DNA from: Halomonas sp. A11-A
Lineage (GTDB): Bacteria > Pseudomonadota > Gammaproteobacteria > Pseudomonadales > Halomonadaceae
Direction of reading: 5' to 3'
NCBI RefSeq assembly: GCF_003182195.1
Contig: NZ_QGTM01000004.1
Span: 124,001-188,000 of the forward strand
DNA length: 64,000 bases
A program made the translations under genes and the position numbers. A model generated the notes under the pieces. The model did no database searches and was not told the origin of the DNA. It saw nothing but the letters and a program-made list of their open reading frames with translations. Shown here piece by piece: positions 38,508-52,854 of the stretch. Position 1 is the stretch's first letter. Every line of letters begins with the position of its first letter.

Positions 38508-39254
38508 TCACTCGGCGGCGCTGTCGCTTTCCTGGACGGCTTCGTCGGTGACTTCGACGAACTCGTCGGGACGACCTTCCTTCGCACGGGCGCAGGCGTC
38601 GGCGATGGCCTTCACGTAGATCTGGATGGCGCGGATGGAGTCATCGTTGCCGGGGATCACGTAGTCGACGCCGTCCGGGTCGGAGTTGGTATCCACCACG
38701 CCGATGACCGGGATGCCGAGCTTGTTCGCCTCGTTGATGGCGATGCGCTCGTGGTCGACGTCGATCACGAACAGGGCGTCGGGCAGGCCACCCATCTCCT
38801 TGATACCGCCGATGGAACGCTCGAGCTTCTCCTGCTCGCGGGTCGCCATCAGGACTTCCTTCTTGGTCAGCTTCTCGAAGGTGCCGTCCTCGCGCATGGT
38901 CTCGAGGTCGCGCAGACGCTTGATGGACTGACGGATGGTCTTGTAGTTGGTCAGCATGCCGCCCAGCCAGCGGTGGTTGACATAGGGCTGACCGGCGCGC
39001 CTGGCCTCTTCCTTGATGATCTTGCTGGCGCTGCGCTTGGTACCGACGAACATGACCTTGTTGTTGGACGCGGCCATCTTCTCGACCACATCGATGGCCT
39101 CGTTCAGGGCCGGCAGGGTATGCTCGAGGTTGATGATGTGGATCTTGTTGCGGGCACCAAAGATGAACTTGCTCATCTTCGGGTTCCAGTACTTGGTCTG
39201 GTGACCGAAGTGAGCACCTGCCTTGAGCAGGTCACGCATGTTGACGTGTGCCAT
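38508..39254 (-). CDS. rpsB: Small ribosomal subunit protein uS2
   Basis: 248 residues. [22 protein letters not shown] (core [15 protein letters not shown]) and [22 protein letters not shown] are S2 signatures; the C-terminus is acidic (ESDSAAE). GGAG lies 7 nt before the ATG. First gene of the long minus-strand block; a promoter and a leader of about 220 nt precede it, consistent with the known S2 autoregulation in gammaproteobacteria. Confidence 0.98.
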   Translation of the reverse strand: MAHVNMRDLLKAGAHFGHQTKYWNPKMSKFIFGARNKIHIINLEHTLPALNEAIDVVEKMAASNNKVMFVGTKRSASKIIKEEARRAGQPYVNHRWLGGMLTNYKTIRQSIKRLRDLETMREDGTFEKLTKKEVLMATREQEKLERSIGGIKEMGGLPDALFVIDVDHERIAINEANKLGIPVIGVVDTNSDPDGVDYVIPGNDDSIRAIQIYVKAIADACARAKEGRPDEFVEVTDEAVQESDSAAE

Positions 39255-39485
39255 GGATGACTCCTGGAAAATCGGGTTAGGCCTCCACGCACCCCATGGA
39301 TCCGACCGCCGAAGCCCTCTGGAGGAGCCGCGACAGCACCCGGGACCATGTGCCGGTGCATGTGTGTTTTCAAGGCGTTACATTGATTGACGCCACCCCT
39401 GTCGCCACATCTCGCATGGCCCTCACGGCGACGCTTCGACGTGCGTGGGCGGGAAAGGACGGGCGATTGCAGGAAGGCGCGCAGC
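39255..39485 (-). promoter_or_regulatory. Probable rpsB mRNA leader (S2 autoregulation)
   Basis: From the predicted promoter to the rpsB start is about 230 nt without a gene. Such a long leader matches the S2-binding leader reported upstream of rpsB in E. coli and relatives. I did not fold it, so the assignment rests on position and length. Confidence 0.45.
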
Positions 39486-39514
39486 TTTATACCATGGATC
39501 ATCCGCAAGTTGAA
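39486..39514 (-). promoter_or_regulatory. Promoter for rpsB
   Basis: On the minus strand TTCAAC, 17 nt, TATAAA. The -10 matches five of six consensus bases and spacing is ideal; the -35 is weak. Confidence 0.6.
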
Positions 39515-39552
39515 GTCGCCCGGGCGACCCCACCCCCCACCCTCGAGATTCC

Positions 39553-40344
39553 ATGAACGTACCCATCAAGACGCCCGACGAGATCGAGAAGATGCGCGAG
39601 GCGGGCCGTCAGGCCGCCAGCGTGATCGAGATGATCACCCCCCATGTGACGGCCGGCATCACCACCGGCGAGATCGACCGCCGCTGCCACGACTATATCG
39701 TCGACGTGCTCGGCTCCACCCCGGCCCCGCTGAATTACCACGGCTTCCCCAAGTCGGTCTGCACCTCCATCAACCACGTGGTGTGCCACGGCATTCCGGA
39801 TGATGCCAAGAAGCTCAAGAAGGGCGACATCATGAACCTGGACATCACCGTAAAGACCGCCGACGGCTACCACGGCGACTCCAGCGTGATGTTCGTGATC
39901 GGCGAGACCATCCAGGGCGAGCGCCTGTGCCGCGTCACCCAGGAGTGCCTCTACCGCAGCATCGCCCTGGTGCGCCCGGGCGTGCGCCTCTCCGCGCTGG
40001 CCCGCGCCATCCAGAGCCACGCCGAGGCCAGCGGCTACTCGGTGGTGCGCGACTTCTGCGGCCACGGCATCGGCGCCGGCTTCCACGAGGAGCCCCAGGT
40101 GCTGCACTACGACGGCTATGCCCCCGAGGCGGACATCGCCCTCGAGGCCGGCATGTGCTTCACCATCGAGCCGATGATCAACGTCGGCGACCCCCGCACC
40201 AAGGTGCTGCGCGACGGCTGGACCGCGGTGACCCGCGACCGCAGCCTCTCCGCCCAGTGGGAGCACACCCTGCTGGTGACCGAGACCGGCGTCGAGGTGC
40301 TCACCGCACGCCGCGACGAAGACCTCTCCTTCCTGGAGCGCTGA
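39553..40344 (+). CDS. map: Methionine aminopeptidase, type I
   Basis: 263 residues. Removes N-terminal methionine. The pita-bread fold metal ligands are in LDITVKTADGYHGDSS, FCGHGIGAGFHEEPQ (His), FTIEPMINVG (Glu) and SAQWEHTLLVTETG (Glu). Divergent from rpsB, its classic neighbour. glnD follows 4 nt after the stop. Confidence 0.98.
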   Translation: MNVPIKTPDEIEKMREAGRQAASVIEMITPHVTAGITTGEIDRRCHDYIVDVLGSTPAPLNYHGFPKSVCTSINHVVCHGIPDDAKKLKKGDIMNLDITVKTADGYHGDSSVMFVIGETIQGERLCRVTQECLYRSIALVRPGVRLSALARAIQSHAEASGYSVVRDFCGHGIGAGFHEEPQVLHYDGYAPEADIALEAGMCFTIEPMINVGDPRTKVLRDGWTAVTRDRSLSAQWEHTLLVTETGVEVLTARRDEDLSFLER

Positions 40345-40348
40345 GCCG

Positions 40349-43033
40349 ATGCTGCTCCACCACTACCGCTTCGCCCCCGACGAGAGCCTGTTCGACGTCG
40401 AGGCGTTTCGCGCCGAGCTCGCCGGCAGCCGCTCGCCCATCGCCCCCTTCAAGGCGGCGCTGCGCGAGATCCAGGCCCGGCTCGACGCGCGCTTCCGGAG
40501 CGGCGCCGACATCCGCGACCTGATCCACGGTCGCGCCTGGTGCCTCGACCGGCTGCTGGCGGTGGCCTGGGAACAGCATGAGTGGCCCCCGGGCGAGGGA
40601 GTCGCGCTGCTCGCCGTGGGCGGCTACGGCCGCGGCGAGCTGCACCCCCACTCCGACGTCGACCTGCTGCTGCTGCTCGAGCAGGACGACGACGCCCCCT
40701 ACCGGGAGTCGCTGACCGCCTTCATCACCTTCCTGTGGGACATCGGCCTGGAGATCGGCCACAGCGTGCGCTCGCTCTCCGACTGCGAGCGCGAGGCAGA
40801 GGCCGACGTCACGGTGATCACCAACCTGCTGGAGAGCCGCACCATCGCCGGCCCCGAGCGGCTGCGCGAGGCGATGAAGGCGCGCCTCGCCCCCGACCGG
40901 CTGTGGCCCGCCGACCGCTTCTTCGAGGCCAAGTGGCAGGAGCAGATCAGCCGCCACCATCGCTTCAACAACTCCGAGTACCACCTGGAGCCCAACCTCA
41001 AGAGCTCCCCCGGGGGCCTGCGCGACATCCAGATGATCGGCTGGGTGGCCAAGCGCCACTTCGGCAGCCAGCGCTACGAGGACCTGGTCGCCAACGGGTT
41101 CATGAACGACGCCGAACTGCGCATCCTCAGCCAGGGCCAGGCCTTCCTCTGGCAGGTGCGCTACGCCCTGCACATGCTCACCGGCCGCGCCGAGGACCGT
41201 CTGCAGTTCGACTACCAGCGCACCATCGCCGAGCTGTTCGGCTTCCGCGACACCCCCGAGCGGCTGGCCGTCGAGCAGTTCATGAAGCGCTACTACCGCC
41301 ACGTGACGGCGCTGGCCGGCCTCAACGACATGCTGCTGCAGCACTTCGACGAGGCGATCCTGCACGCCGGCGAGGCGCTCGAGACCACCCCGCTCAACGA
41401 CCGCTTCGAGATCCGCGGCGGCTACATCCAGGCGCGCTCGCGCACCGTCTTTCGCGACCGGCCCGCGGCGCTGCTGGAGCTCTTCCTGCTGATGGCCGAG
41501 CACCCCGAGATCGAGGGGGTGCGCGCCGACACCATCCGCCTTATCCGCGACCACCGCCACCTGATCGACGACCTCTACCGCGACGACGTGCGCCACCAGA
41601 GCCTGTTCATGGCGCTGCTGCGCTCCGGCGGCAACGTGGCGCGCCAGCTCAGGCGCATGAACCGCTACGGGGTGCTCGGCAAGTACCTGCCGGAGTTCGG
41701 CCGCGCCGTGGGCCTGATGCAGCACGATCTCTTCCACATCTATACCGTGGACGCCCATACCCTGCGCCTGCTGAAGTTCATTCACGGCTTCCGCAAGCCC
41801 GAGGCCCGCGAGACCTTCCCGGTGGCCGCCAACCTGATCCACCAGCTGCCCAAGCTGGAGCTGCTGTGGATCGCCGGCCTCTATCACGACATCGGCAAGG
41901 GGCGCGGCGGCGACCACTCGCTCCTCGGCGCCCGGGACGTCGAGGTCTTCGCCGAGCGCCACGGCCTCTCGACCCGCGACACCCGCCTGGTGAGCTGGCT
42001 GGTGGAGCACCACCTGACGATGTCGATGGTGGCCCAGAAGCGTGACACCACCGACCCCGACGTGATCGCCGATTTCGCCCGCCTGGTAGGCGACGAGACC
42101 CGCCTCGACTACCTCTACGTGCTCACCGTGGCCGACATCAACGCCACCAACCCGACGCTGTGGAACGGCTGGCGTGCCTCGCTGCTGCGCCAGCTCCACG
42201 CCGAGACCAAGCGCGCCCTGCGCCGCGGGCTCGAGAACCCCCTGGAGCGCAACGACTGGGTCAACGAGACCCGCGACGAGGCGCTCTCGCTGCTCGCCGC
42301 GGTGGGGGCCGACATGGCAAGCGTGGAGCGCCTGTGGGAGTCGTTGGGCGAGGAGTACTTCCTGCAGTACGCGCCCAGCGAGATCGCCTGGCAGACCCAG
42401 GGCATCCTCGCCCACGGCGGCAGCCCGCTGCCGCTGATCCTGATCAGCGCCCCGGCCGAGGACATGCCCGAGGGCGGCACCAAGGTGTTCATCCACACCC
42501 GCTCGGTGGACGACCTCTTCGCCGCCACCGCCGCCGCCCTGGACCAGCTCGGCCTCTCGATCCACGACGCCCGAATCGCCACCTCGAGCAACGACTGGAC
42601 CCTCAACACCTTCATCGTGCTGGATGACCAGGGCCAGGCGATCCGCGACCCAGCGCGCCTCGAGGAGATCCGCGCCCACCTGGTGGAGGAGCTCGACGAT
42701 CCGGACGACTACCCCGAGATCGTCACCCGCCACACCCCGCGCCAGCTGCGCCACTTCCGGGTTCCCACCGAGGTGATCATCGAGCAGGACCCGGCCAACG
42801 AGCGCACCCTGCTGGAGCTGATCGCCCCGGATCGCCCCGGCCTGCTGGCCCGGGTGGGGCGCATCTTCATGGAGCAGGACATCGCGCTGTCCGCGGCCAA
42901 GATCGCCACCCTGGGCGAGAAGGTGGAGGACGTCTTCTTCATCACCGACAAGGCCGGCCGGCCCCTCACCGACCCGGAGCGCCAGGCGCGCCTGCGCAAG
43001 CGGCTGGTAGAGGTGCTGGATGTCTCCGGCTGA
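40349..43033 (+). CDS. glnD: Bifunctional PII uridylyltransferase/uridylyl-removing enzyme GlnD
   Basis: 894 residues. Senses glutamine and (de)uridylylates PII proteins. Order of domains: nucleotidyltransferase with GGYGRGELHPHSDVDLLL near 91-108, a linker helical region, the HD hydrolase domain GLYHDIGKGRGGDHS near 510, and two C-terminal ACT domains (FIHTRSVDDLFAATAAAL near 715; LELIAPDRPGLLARVG near 830). Full length; 4 nt after map, as in Pseudomonas. Confidence 0.98.
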   Translation: MLLHHYRFAPDESLFDVEAFRAELAGSRSPIAPFKAALREIQARLDARFRSGADIRDLIHGRAWCLDRLLAVAWEQHEWPPGEGVALLAVGGYGRGELHPHSDVDLLLLLEQDDDAPYRESLTAFITFLWDIGLEIGHSVRSLSDCEREAEADVTVITNLLESRTIAGPERLREAMKARLAPDRLWPADRFFEAKWQEQISRHHRFNNSEYHLEPNLKSSPGGLRDIQMIGWVAKRHFGSQRYEDLVANGFMNDAELRILSQGQAFLWQVRYALHMLTGRAEDRLQFDYQRTIAELFGFRDTPERLAVEQFMKRYYRHVTALAGLNDMLLQHFDEAILHAGEALETTPLNDRFEIRGGYIQARSRTVFRDRPAALLELFLLMAEHPEIEGVRADTIRLIRDHRHLIDDLYRDDVRHQSLFMALLRSGGNVARQLRRMNRYGVLGKYLPEFGRAVGLMQHDLFHIYTVDAHTLRLLKFIHGFRKPEARETFPVAANLIHQLPKLELLWIAGLYHDIGKGRGGDHSLLGARDVEVFAERHGLSTRDTRLVSWLVEHHLTMSMVAQKRDTTDPDVIADFARLVGDETRLDYLYVLTVADINATNPTLWNGWRASLLRQLHAETKRALRRGLENPLERNDWVNETRDEALSLLAAVGADMASVERLWESLGEEYFLQYAPSEIAWQTQGILAHGGSPLPLILISAPAEDMPEGGTKVFIHTRSVDDLFAATAAALDQLGLSIHDARIATSSNDWTLNTFIVLDDQGQAIRDPARLEEIRAHLVEELDDPDDYPEIVTRHTPRQLRHFRVPTEVIIEQDPANERTLLELIAPDRPGLLARVGRIFMEQDIALSAAKIATLGEKVEDVFFITDKAGRPLTDPERQARLRKRLVEVLDVSG

Positions 43034-43059
43034 GGTCATAAGCCACGTGCAGAGGCACT

Positions 43060-43172
43060 CGGGGCTGATCCGTCGACAGGTCTGCGAGGAGGCGCTGTGA
43101 ATACTTCCCTGTACGCTACCGACGCCATCCCTGGCGTAGGACCTCCTCTTCGACCTGTCCCCGGCGCCCCTC
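43060..43172 (+). repeat. Structured intergenic repeat, copy 6 (3' of glnD)
   Basis: GAGGAGG (43086-43092) pairs with CCTCCTC (43142-43148); CGACAGGTC pairs with GACCTGTCC outside it. Hairpin 1 TAC-(TTCCCT)-GTA, hairpin 2 ACGCC-(ATCCCT)-GGCGT. Begins 27 nt after the glnD stop. The only copy in a plus-strand gene pair; no gene in the rest of 43034-43282. Confidence 0.88.
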
Positions 43173-43282
43173 CTGCATGGCCTCGCGTTTGAGGCCTTCT
43201 GCGGCCTTCCCTATAATCAAGCCCCCTCCGCTCATGACAACGACGCCCGAGGCCACGGCCGGCGAGGCGCGCCTGGATACCC

Positions 43283-44536
43283 ATGAACCCCGATCTCGAC
43301 GCCCTCAAGCCCTACCCCTTCGAGAAGCTGGCTGCCCTCAAGGCCGGCGTGACGCCCCCCGAGGGCCTGGCCCACGTGCCGCTGACCATCGGCGAACCCC
43401 AGCACGCCCCCTACCCCGCGGCGCTGGCCACCCTGGTCGAGCACCAGGCCGAGTTCGCCCGCTACCCGGCCACCGCGGGACTGCCCGAGCTGCGCGAGGC
43501 GATCGGCGTCTGGGCCACGCGGCGCTTCGGGCTCGCGGGGCTCGACCCCGAGCGCCAGGTGCTGCCGGTCAACGGCACCCGGGAGGCGATCTTCGCCTTC
43601 GTCCAGGCCGCACTCGACCGCACCCGCCCGGCCCGGGTGGCGATGCCCAACCCCTTCTACCAGATCTACGAGGGGGCCACCCTACTCGCCGGCGGCGAGC
43701 CGCTCTACCTCGACTGCACCGCCGAGAGCTGCTTTCGCCCCGACTTCGATGCCGTGCCCGCCGCGACCTGGCAAGAGGTGCAGATCCTCTTTCTCTGCTC
43801 GCCGGGCAACCCCACCGGGGCGGTGACGCCCCTCGACGAGTTCCAGAAGCTGATCGCGCTGGCCGACGAGCATGACTTCATTATCGCCTCGGACGAGTGC
43901 TACTCGGAGCTCTACCTGGACGAGGCCGCCCCGCCGCCGGGGCTGCTTCAGGCCTGCGCGGCGCTCGGGCGCCACGACTACCGGCGCTGCCTGGTGTTCC
44001 ACTCGCTCTCCAAGCGCTCCAACCTGCCGGGGCTGCGCTCCGGCTTCGTGGCAGGCAGTGCCGAGCTGATCGCTCCCTTCAAGCGCTACCGCACCTACCA
44101 CGGCTGCGCCATGGCCCTGCCCGTGCAGCGAGCCTCGATCACCGCCTGGAACGACGAGGCCCACGTGCGCGCCAACCGCGACGCCTACCGCGAGAAGTTC
44201 GCCGCGGTGACCGAGATCCTCGCCCCGGTCATGGACTTCCCCGCCCCGGAGGCGAGCTTCTACCTGTGGCCGGCGGTGCCCGGCGGCGACGACGAGGCCT
44301 TCACCCGGGCGCTCTACGCCGAGGAGCACGTCAGCGTGCTGCCCGGTAGCTATATGGGTCGTCCCGCTGCCGACGACAGGATGGGTCGTCCCGCTACCGT
44401 CGACGGGATGGGTCGTCCAGGCGCCAACGGCACCAACCCCGGCAGCGGCAGGGTCCGTCTGGCGCTGGTGGCCGAGGTCGACGCCACGGTCGAGGCGGCC
44501 CGGCGGATTCGCCGATTCATCGAGAGGAGAGGCTGA
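43283..44536 (+). CDS. dapC: Succinyldiaminopimelate transaminase DapC
   Basis: 417 residues, fold type I PLP aminotransferase converting N-succinyl-2-amino-6-ketopimelate to N-succinyl-LL-diaminopimelate. Starts MNPDLDALKPYPFEKLAAL like DapC; LPVNGTREAIFAF, LCSPGNPTGAV, IASDECYSELY and the PLP lysine in HSLSKRSNLPGLRSGF. Near the C-terminus, between VLPGSY and NPGSGRVRLALVAE, about 25 extra residues are encoded by a 27-bp tandem repeat. Family assignment is helped by dapD and dapE downstream. Confidence 0.94.
   Translation: MNPDLDALKPYPFEKLAALKAGVTPPEGLAHVPLTIGEPQHAPYPAALATLVEHQAEFARYPATAGLPELREAIGVWATRRFGLAGLDPERQVLPVNGTREAIFAFVQAALDRTRPARVAMPNPFYQIYEGATLLAGGEPLYLDCTAESCFRPDFDAVPAATWQEVQILFLCSPGNPTGAVTPLDEFQKLIALADEHDFIIASDECYSELYLDEAAPPPGLLQACAALGRHDYRRCLVFHSLSKRSNLPGLRSGFVAGSAELIAPFKRYRTYHGCAMALPVQRASITAWNDEAHVRANRDAYREKFAAVTEILAPVMDFPAPEASFYLWPAVPGGDDEAFTRALYAEEHVSVLPGSYMGRPAADDRMGRPATVDGMGRPGANGTNPGSGRVRLALVAEVDATVEAARRIRRFIERRG
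44354..44431 (+). repeat. 27-bp in-frame tandem repeat inside dapC
   Basis: Two full units and one partial unit beginning ATGGGTCGTCCC at 44354, 44381 and 44408 encode MGRPAADDR, MGRPATVDG and MGRPGANG. They fall in a loop where homologues go straight from VLPGSY to NPGxGR-type sequence. Reading frame is kept. Confidence 0.85.
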
Positions 44537-44880
44537 TGTTCACCCTGTACGGCATCAAGAACTGCGATACCTGCCGCCGCGCCCGCAAGGCGATGGACGG
44601 CTCCGGCATCCCCTACCAGTTCCACGACCTGCGCGAGGATGGCCTCTCCGCGGCCCTGCTCGAACACCTGCTCGAGAAGGTGCCGGTGGTCGAGGCCCTC
44701 AACAAGCGCAGCACCACCTGGCGCAACCTCCCGGACGAGCAGAAGCAGGGGGTGGACGCCAACAGCGCCCGCGAGCTGCTGCTCGCCCACCCCACCCTGC
44801 TCAAGCGCCCGCTGCTCGACACCGGCGATGCGATCCTCGTCGGCTACCGGGACGGCGACTATGACGCCCTGAGCGGCTAG
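44536..44880 (+). CDS. ArsC/Spx-family protein, YffB-like
   Basis: 114 residues, thioredoxin-like fold of the arsenate reductase/Spx family. Starts MFTLYGIKNCDTCRRARKAM with a CDTC motif near residues 10-13, and has KRPLLDTGDAILVGYRD near the end, as in YffB. E. coli yffB lies directly before dapE; here the gene sits between dapC and dapD. The real substrate is unknown, and arsenate reduction should not be assumed. The start overlaps the dapC stop (TGATG). Confidence 0.9.
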   Translation: MFTLYGIKNCDTCRRARKAMDGSGIPYQFHDLREDGLSAALLEHLLEKVPVVEALNKRSTTWRNLPDEQKQGVDANSARELLLAHPTLLKRPLLDTGDAILVGYRDGDYDALSG

Positions 44881-44955
44881 GCCATCCGAACACGCGGCGG
44901 CCGCCCCGGCGGCACGCCTACCACCCGTATACGCCACCTCCACAAGGACACAGAC

Positions 44956-47140
<2,185 letters not shown>

Positions 47141-47147
47141 GGCCGAC

Positions 47148-47549
47148 ATGACATCCGACAGCCAAGCGCGCTATCCCGATATCGAGATCTACCTGGCCCA
47201 GCCCTCGGTGGAGGCCATCGGCGAGTGGCTCGTCGCCGCTATCGGCGCCGCGCCGCTCTCACCTGCCGGCAAAGGCAAGTGGCGCACCCGCGGCCAGCAC
47301 GACGGCGAGGAGATCCCGGTGCTGCTGGTGGAGAAGGCCGCCGACGGCTTCGCCAGCCTGTGGTTCGACAGCCCCCACACCCCCTGGGAGAGCGATGCGG
47401 CCTGCGCACGCGCCGCCGCGGCGCAGGTGGGCTGCGAGGTGCGCTGCTCGCTGGGCGGCTGGCACCCCGGCGGCGACCCGGACCGCTTCCTCAAGGTGCT
47501 GCCCGACGGCAGCGAGAGCGAGATCGACTGGCCCGACTCGGGGCACTGA
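47148..47549 (+). CDS. Hypothetical protein downstream of dapE
   Basis: 133 residues, acidic, with no signal peptide or membrane segment. I do not recognise the family. It starts MTSDSQARYPDIEIYLAQPS, and has KGKWRTRGQHDGEEIPVLLVEKA, shown in part as KWRTRGQHDGEEIPV, FASLWFDSPHTPWESD and GGWHPGGDPDRFLKV, which look like a compact alpha/beta domain. 7 nt after dapE, so likely the last gene of the dap operon. Function unknown. Confidence 0.82.
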   Translation: MTSDSQARYPDIEIYLAQPSVEAIGEWLVAAIGAAPLSPAGKGKWRTRGQHDGEEIPVLLVEKAADGFASLWFDSPHTPWESDAACARAAAAQVGCEVRCSLGGWHPGGDPDRFLKVLPDGSESEIDWPDSGH

Positions 47550-47577
47550 GCCCTCCACACCGGCTGCCCCCACAACG

Positions 47578-47607
47578 ACAGCGCCCCGCACGATGGCGGG
47601 GCGCTGT
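47578..47607. terminator. 12-bp hairpin between the dap operon and the cold-shock-domain gene
   Basis: ACAGCGCCCCGC-ACGATG-GCGGGGCGCTGT is a perfect stem between convergent genes and can serve both strands. T tracts are poor (TTCT), so termination strength is uncertain. Confidence 0.7.
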
Positions 47608-47624
47608 TCTGGAGCGGGCCTGCT

Positions 47625-48089
47625 TCAGGTAATCACGGTGACGTCGTCGGCCTGCAGCCCCCGCTCATTCTCGATGATGTGGTAGCGGACCTTCTGCCCC
47701 TCGGCCAGGGTACGATGGCCGCGCCCGCGGATGGCACGGAAGTGGACGAAGACATCCTCGCCGCTGTCGCGGGTGATGAAACCGTAGCCCTTGTTGACGT
47801 TGAACCACTTCACCTCGCCGATCTCGCGATCGTCGTTCTCGACCTCGGCCAGATTGACCAGCTGCGGGGTGAGCACGTTGACCGCCAGGGTGGCGACCAG
47901 CAGCAGCAGGAAGACCGCCAGCGCCACGGCCAGGTAGACCACGGCGATGCCGCCGATCTCGAGGCTCTGGAACAGCGCCTCGGCGAGCTCGCCGCCGGCA
48001 AGGTGAACAAAGAGGGCGATCAGCAGGGGCGCGGGAGCGGCCAGCAGCAGGCTGACCAGGCTGCAGCGAAACATGACCTTTCGATTCAT
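47625..48089 (-). CDS. Membrane-anchored cold-shock-domain protein
   Basis: 154 residues. Two hydrophobic helices (about residues 8-30 and 45-72: SLLLAAPAPLLIALF and VVYLAVALAVFLLLLVA) precede a complete C-terminal cold-shock domain (85-154) with GEVKWFNVNKGYGFI (RNP1-like) and EDVFVHFRAIRG (RNP2-like). The C-terminal domain should bind single-stranded RNA or DNA; the anchor would place it at the inner face of the inner membrane. Start MNRKVMF at 48089 gives a short basic N-terminus; an ATG five codons on is an alternative. Divergent from slyX, 94 nt apart. Confidence 0.85.
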   Translation of the reverse strand: MNRKVMFRCSLVSLLLAAPAPLLIALFVHLAGGELAEALFQSLEIGGIAVVYLAVALAVFLLLLVATLAVNVLTPQLVNLAEVENDDREIGEVKWFNVNKGYGFITRDSGEDVFVHFRAIRGRGHRTLAEGQKVRYHIIENERGLQADDVTVIT

Positions 48090-48183
48090 GGACTCGAGTG
48101 ACTCTCTTGTTGGTGATGAACGTAATAGACAACCACAGGCAGGTGCCACGGTGAACGATGACACGCAGCGGAATGATTCTAGC

Positions 48184-48429
48184 ATGAGCGCCGATCGGGC
48201 GTCCCTTGACCTGGCACAGCGCCTCGAGGCGCTGGAGAGCCGGATCGCCCACCAGGAACACTGGCTCGACACCCTGGACGAGGCCGTCGCCACCCAGGAG
48301 CGGCGACTTACCCGGCTGGAGCGCATCAACGACCTGATGCAGGAGAAGATTCGCGAGCAGCAGCGGGCGCTGCAGGAGGGCGATGCGACGGCCCCCGGCC
48401 CTCTGGACGAGGTGCCGCCGCATTATTGA
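48184..48429 (+). CDS. slyX: SlyX family protein
   Basis: 81 residues, almost entirely one coiled coil (LDLAQRLEALESRIAHQEHW, EAVATQERRLTRLERIND) with the SlyX-specific C-terminal PPHY. Function is unknown in the family. I start at the ATG at 48184 by homology; an upstream in-frame ATG at 48073 overlaps the divergent gene. Followed after 23 nt by repeat copy 7. Confidence 0.9.
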   Translation: MSADRASLDLAQRLEALESRIAHQEHWLDTLDEAVATQERRLTRLERINDLMQEKIREQQRALQEGDATAPGPLDEVPPHY

Positions 48430-48452
48430 CCCGAGCTTCAAGGAGCATGAGC

Positions 48453-48557
48453 GGCGCCGGGGATAGGCCTGGAGGGGGTCTTTTTCCAGGGAAGGAAAAA
48501 GTAGCGTACAGGGACGTATTTACAGCGCCCCCGAACAGGCCTGTCGCCGGGTAAGCC
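48453..48557 (-). repeat. Structured intergenic repeat, copy 7 (between slyX and trxB)
   Basis: TCCCT orientation on the minus strand. Hairpin 1 TAC-(GTCCCT)-GTA; hairpin 2 CTTTTTCC-(TTCCCT)-GGAAAAAG, a third independent stem sequence with pairing kept. GGGGG/CCCCC and the outer GGCGCCGGGGATAGGCC/GGCCTGTCGCCGG arms are present. Lies between two convergent stops, 23 nt from slyX and 21 nt from trxB. Confidence 0.88.
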
Positions 48558-48578
48558 GCCTCGGATCTTGTCGCTGGT

Positions 48579-49694
<1,116 letters not shown>

Positions 49695-49847
49695 CTATCC
49701 TGGGATGACCCTTGCCATGGAAGATGGCGGCCCGGCGTCACCGTTTCAAGCGGCCTGACGGGCAGCGGTTGAAAACGCCGCCTATCATGACCATGTCTCT
49801 AGAGTACCAGGATGGTTCGTTCACTCTCCGCGATGAGGAGGACACCG

Positions 49848-52601
<2,754 letters not shown>

Positions 52602-52664
52602 GTGGGGCCGCCCAGGTAGTCTGACCTGCCGCCGATGACGCCTTGAGCGCTGCCATGTAAACCA

Positions 52665-52699
52665 GAAAGGCCCTGCCGGTGAACCGGCAGGGCCTTTTT
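52665..52699 (+). terminator. Intrinsic terminator after acnA
   Basis: AAAGGCCCTGCCGGT-GAA-CCGGCAGGGCCTTTTT: a 14-bp stem with a triloop region and T tract. The mirrored A/T flanks could also work for the opposite strand. Confidence 0.93.
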
Positions 52700-52710
52700 C
52701 ATCTCATTAC

Positions 52711-52854
52711 ATAGTGCTTCTGATTCACGTCACGAGCGAAGATAGGCTGGCTGCCGCCGGAGCAGAGCAACCGGAGTTGACTGGCTGCTCAATGAGGATT
52801 GCGAGCACCGCCGGCGGCCAGCATATCGAGCGCAGTAGTGAATCAGTGCACTAT
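52711..52854. repeat. 144-bp long imperfect palindrome between acnA and maeA
   Basis: Outer arms ATAGTGC-TTC-TGATTCAC (52711-52728) and GTGAATCAGTGCACTAT (52838-52854) pair with a small bulge. Next GCTGGCTGCCGCCGG (52747-52760) faces CCGGCGGCCAGC (52811-52822). The right end overlaps the maeA stop codon. No T tract and no gene inside. Unrelated in sequence to the seven-copy repeat. Confidence 0.75.

Noticed and set aside
44536-44880. Naming the YffB-like gene arsC
   Set aside because: It lacks ars-operon context and lies within the dap genes; arsenate reduction cannot be claimed from the fold.
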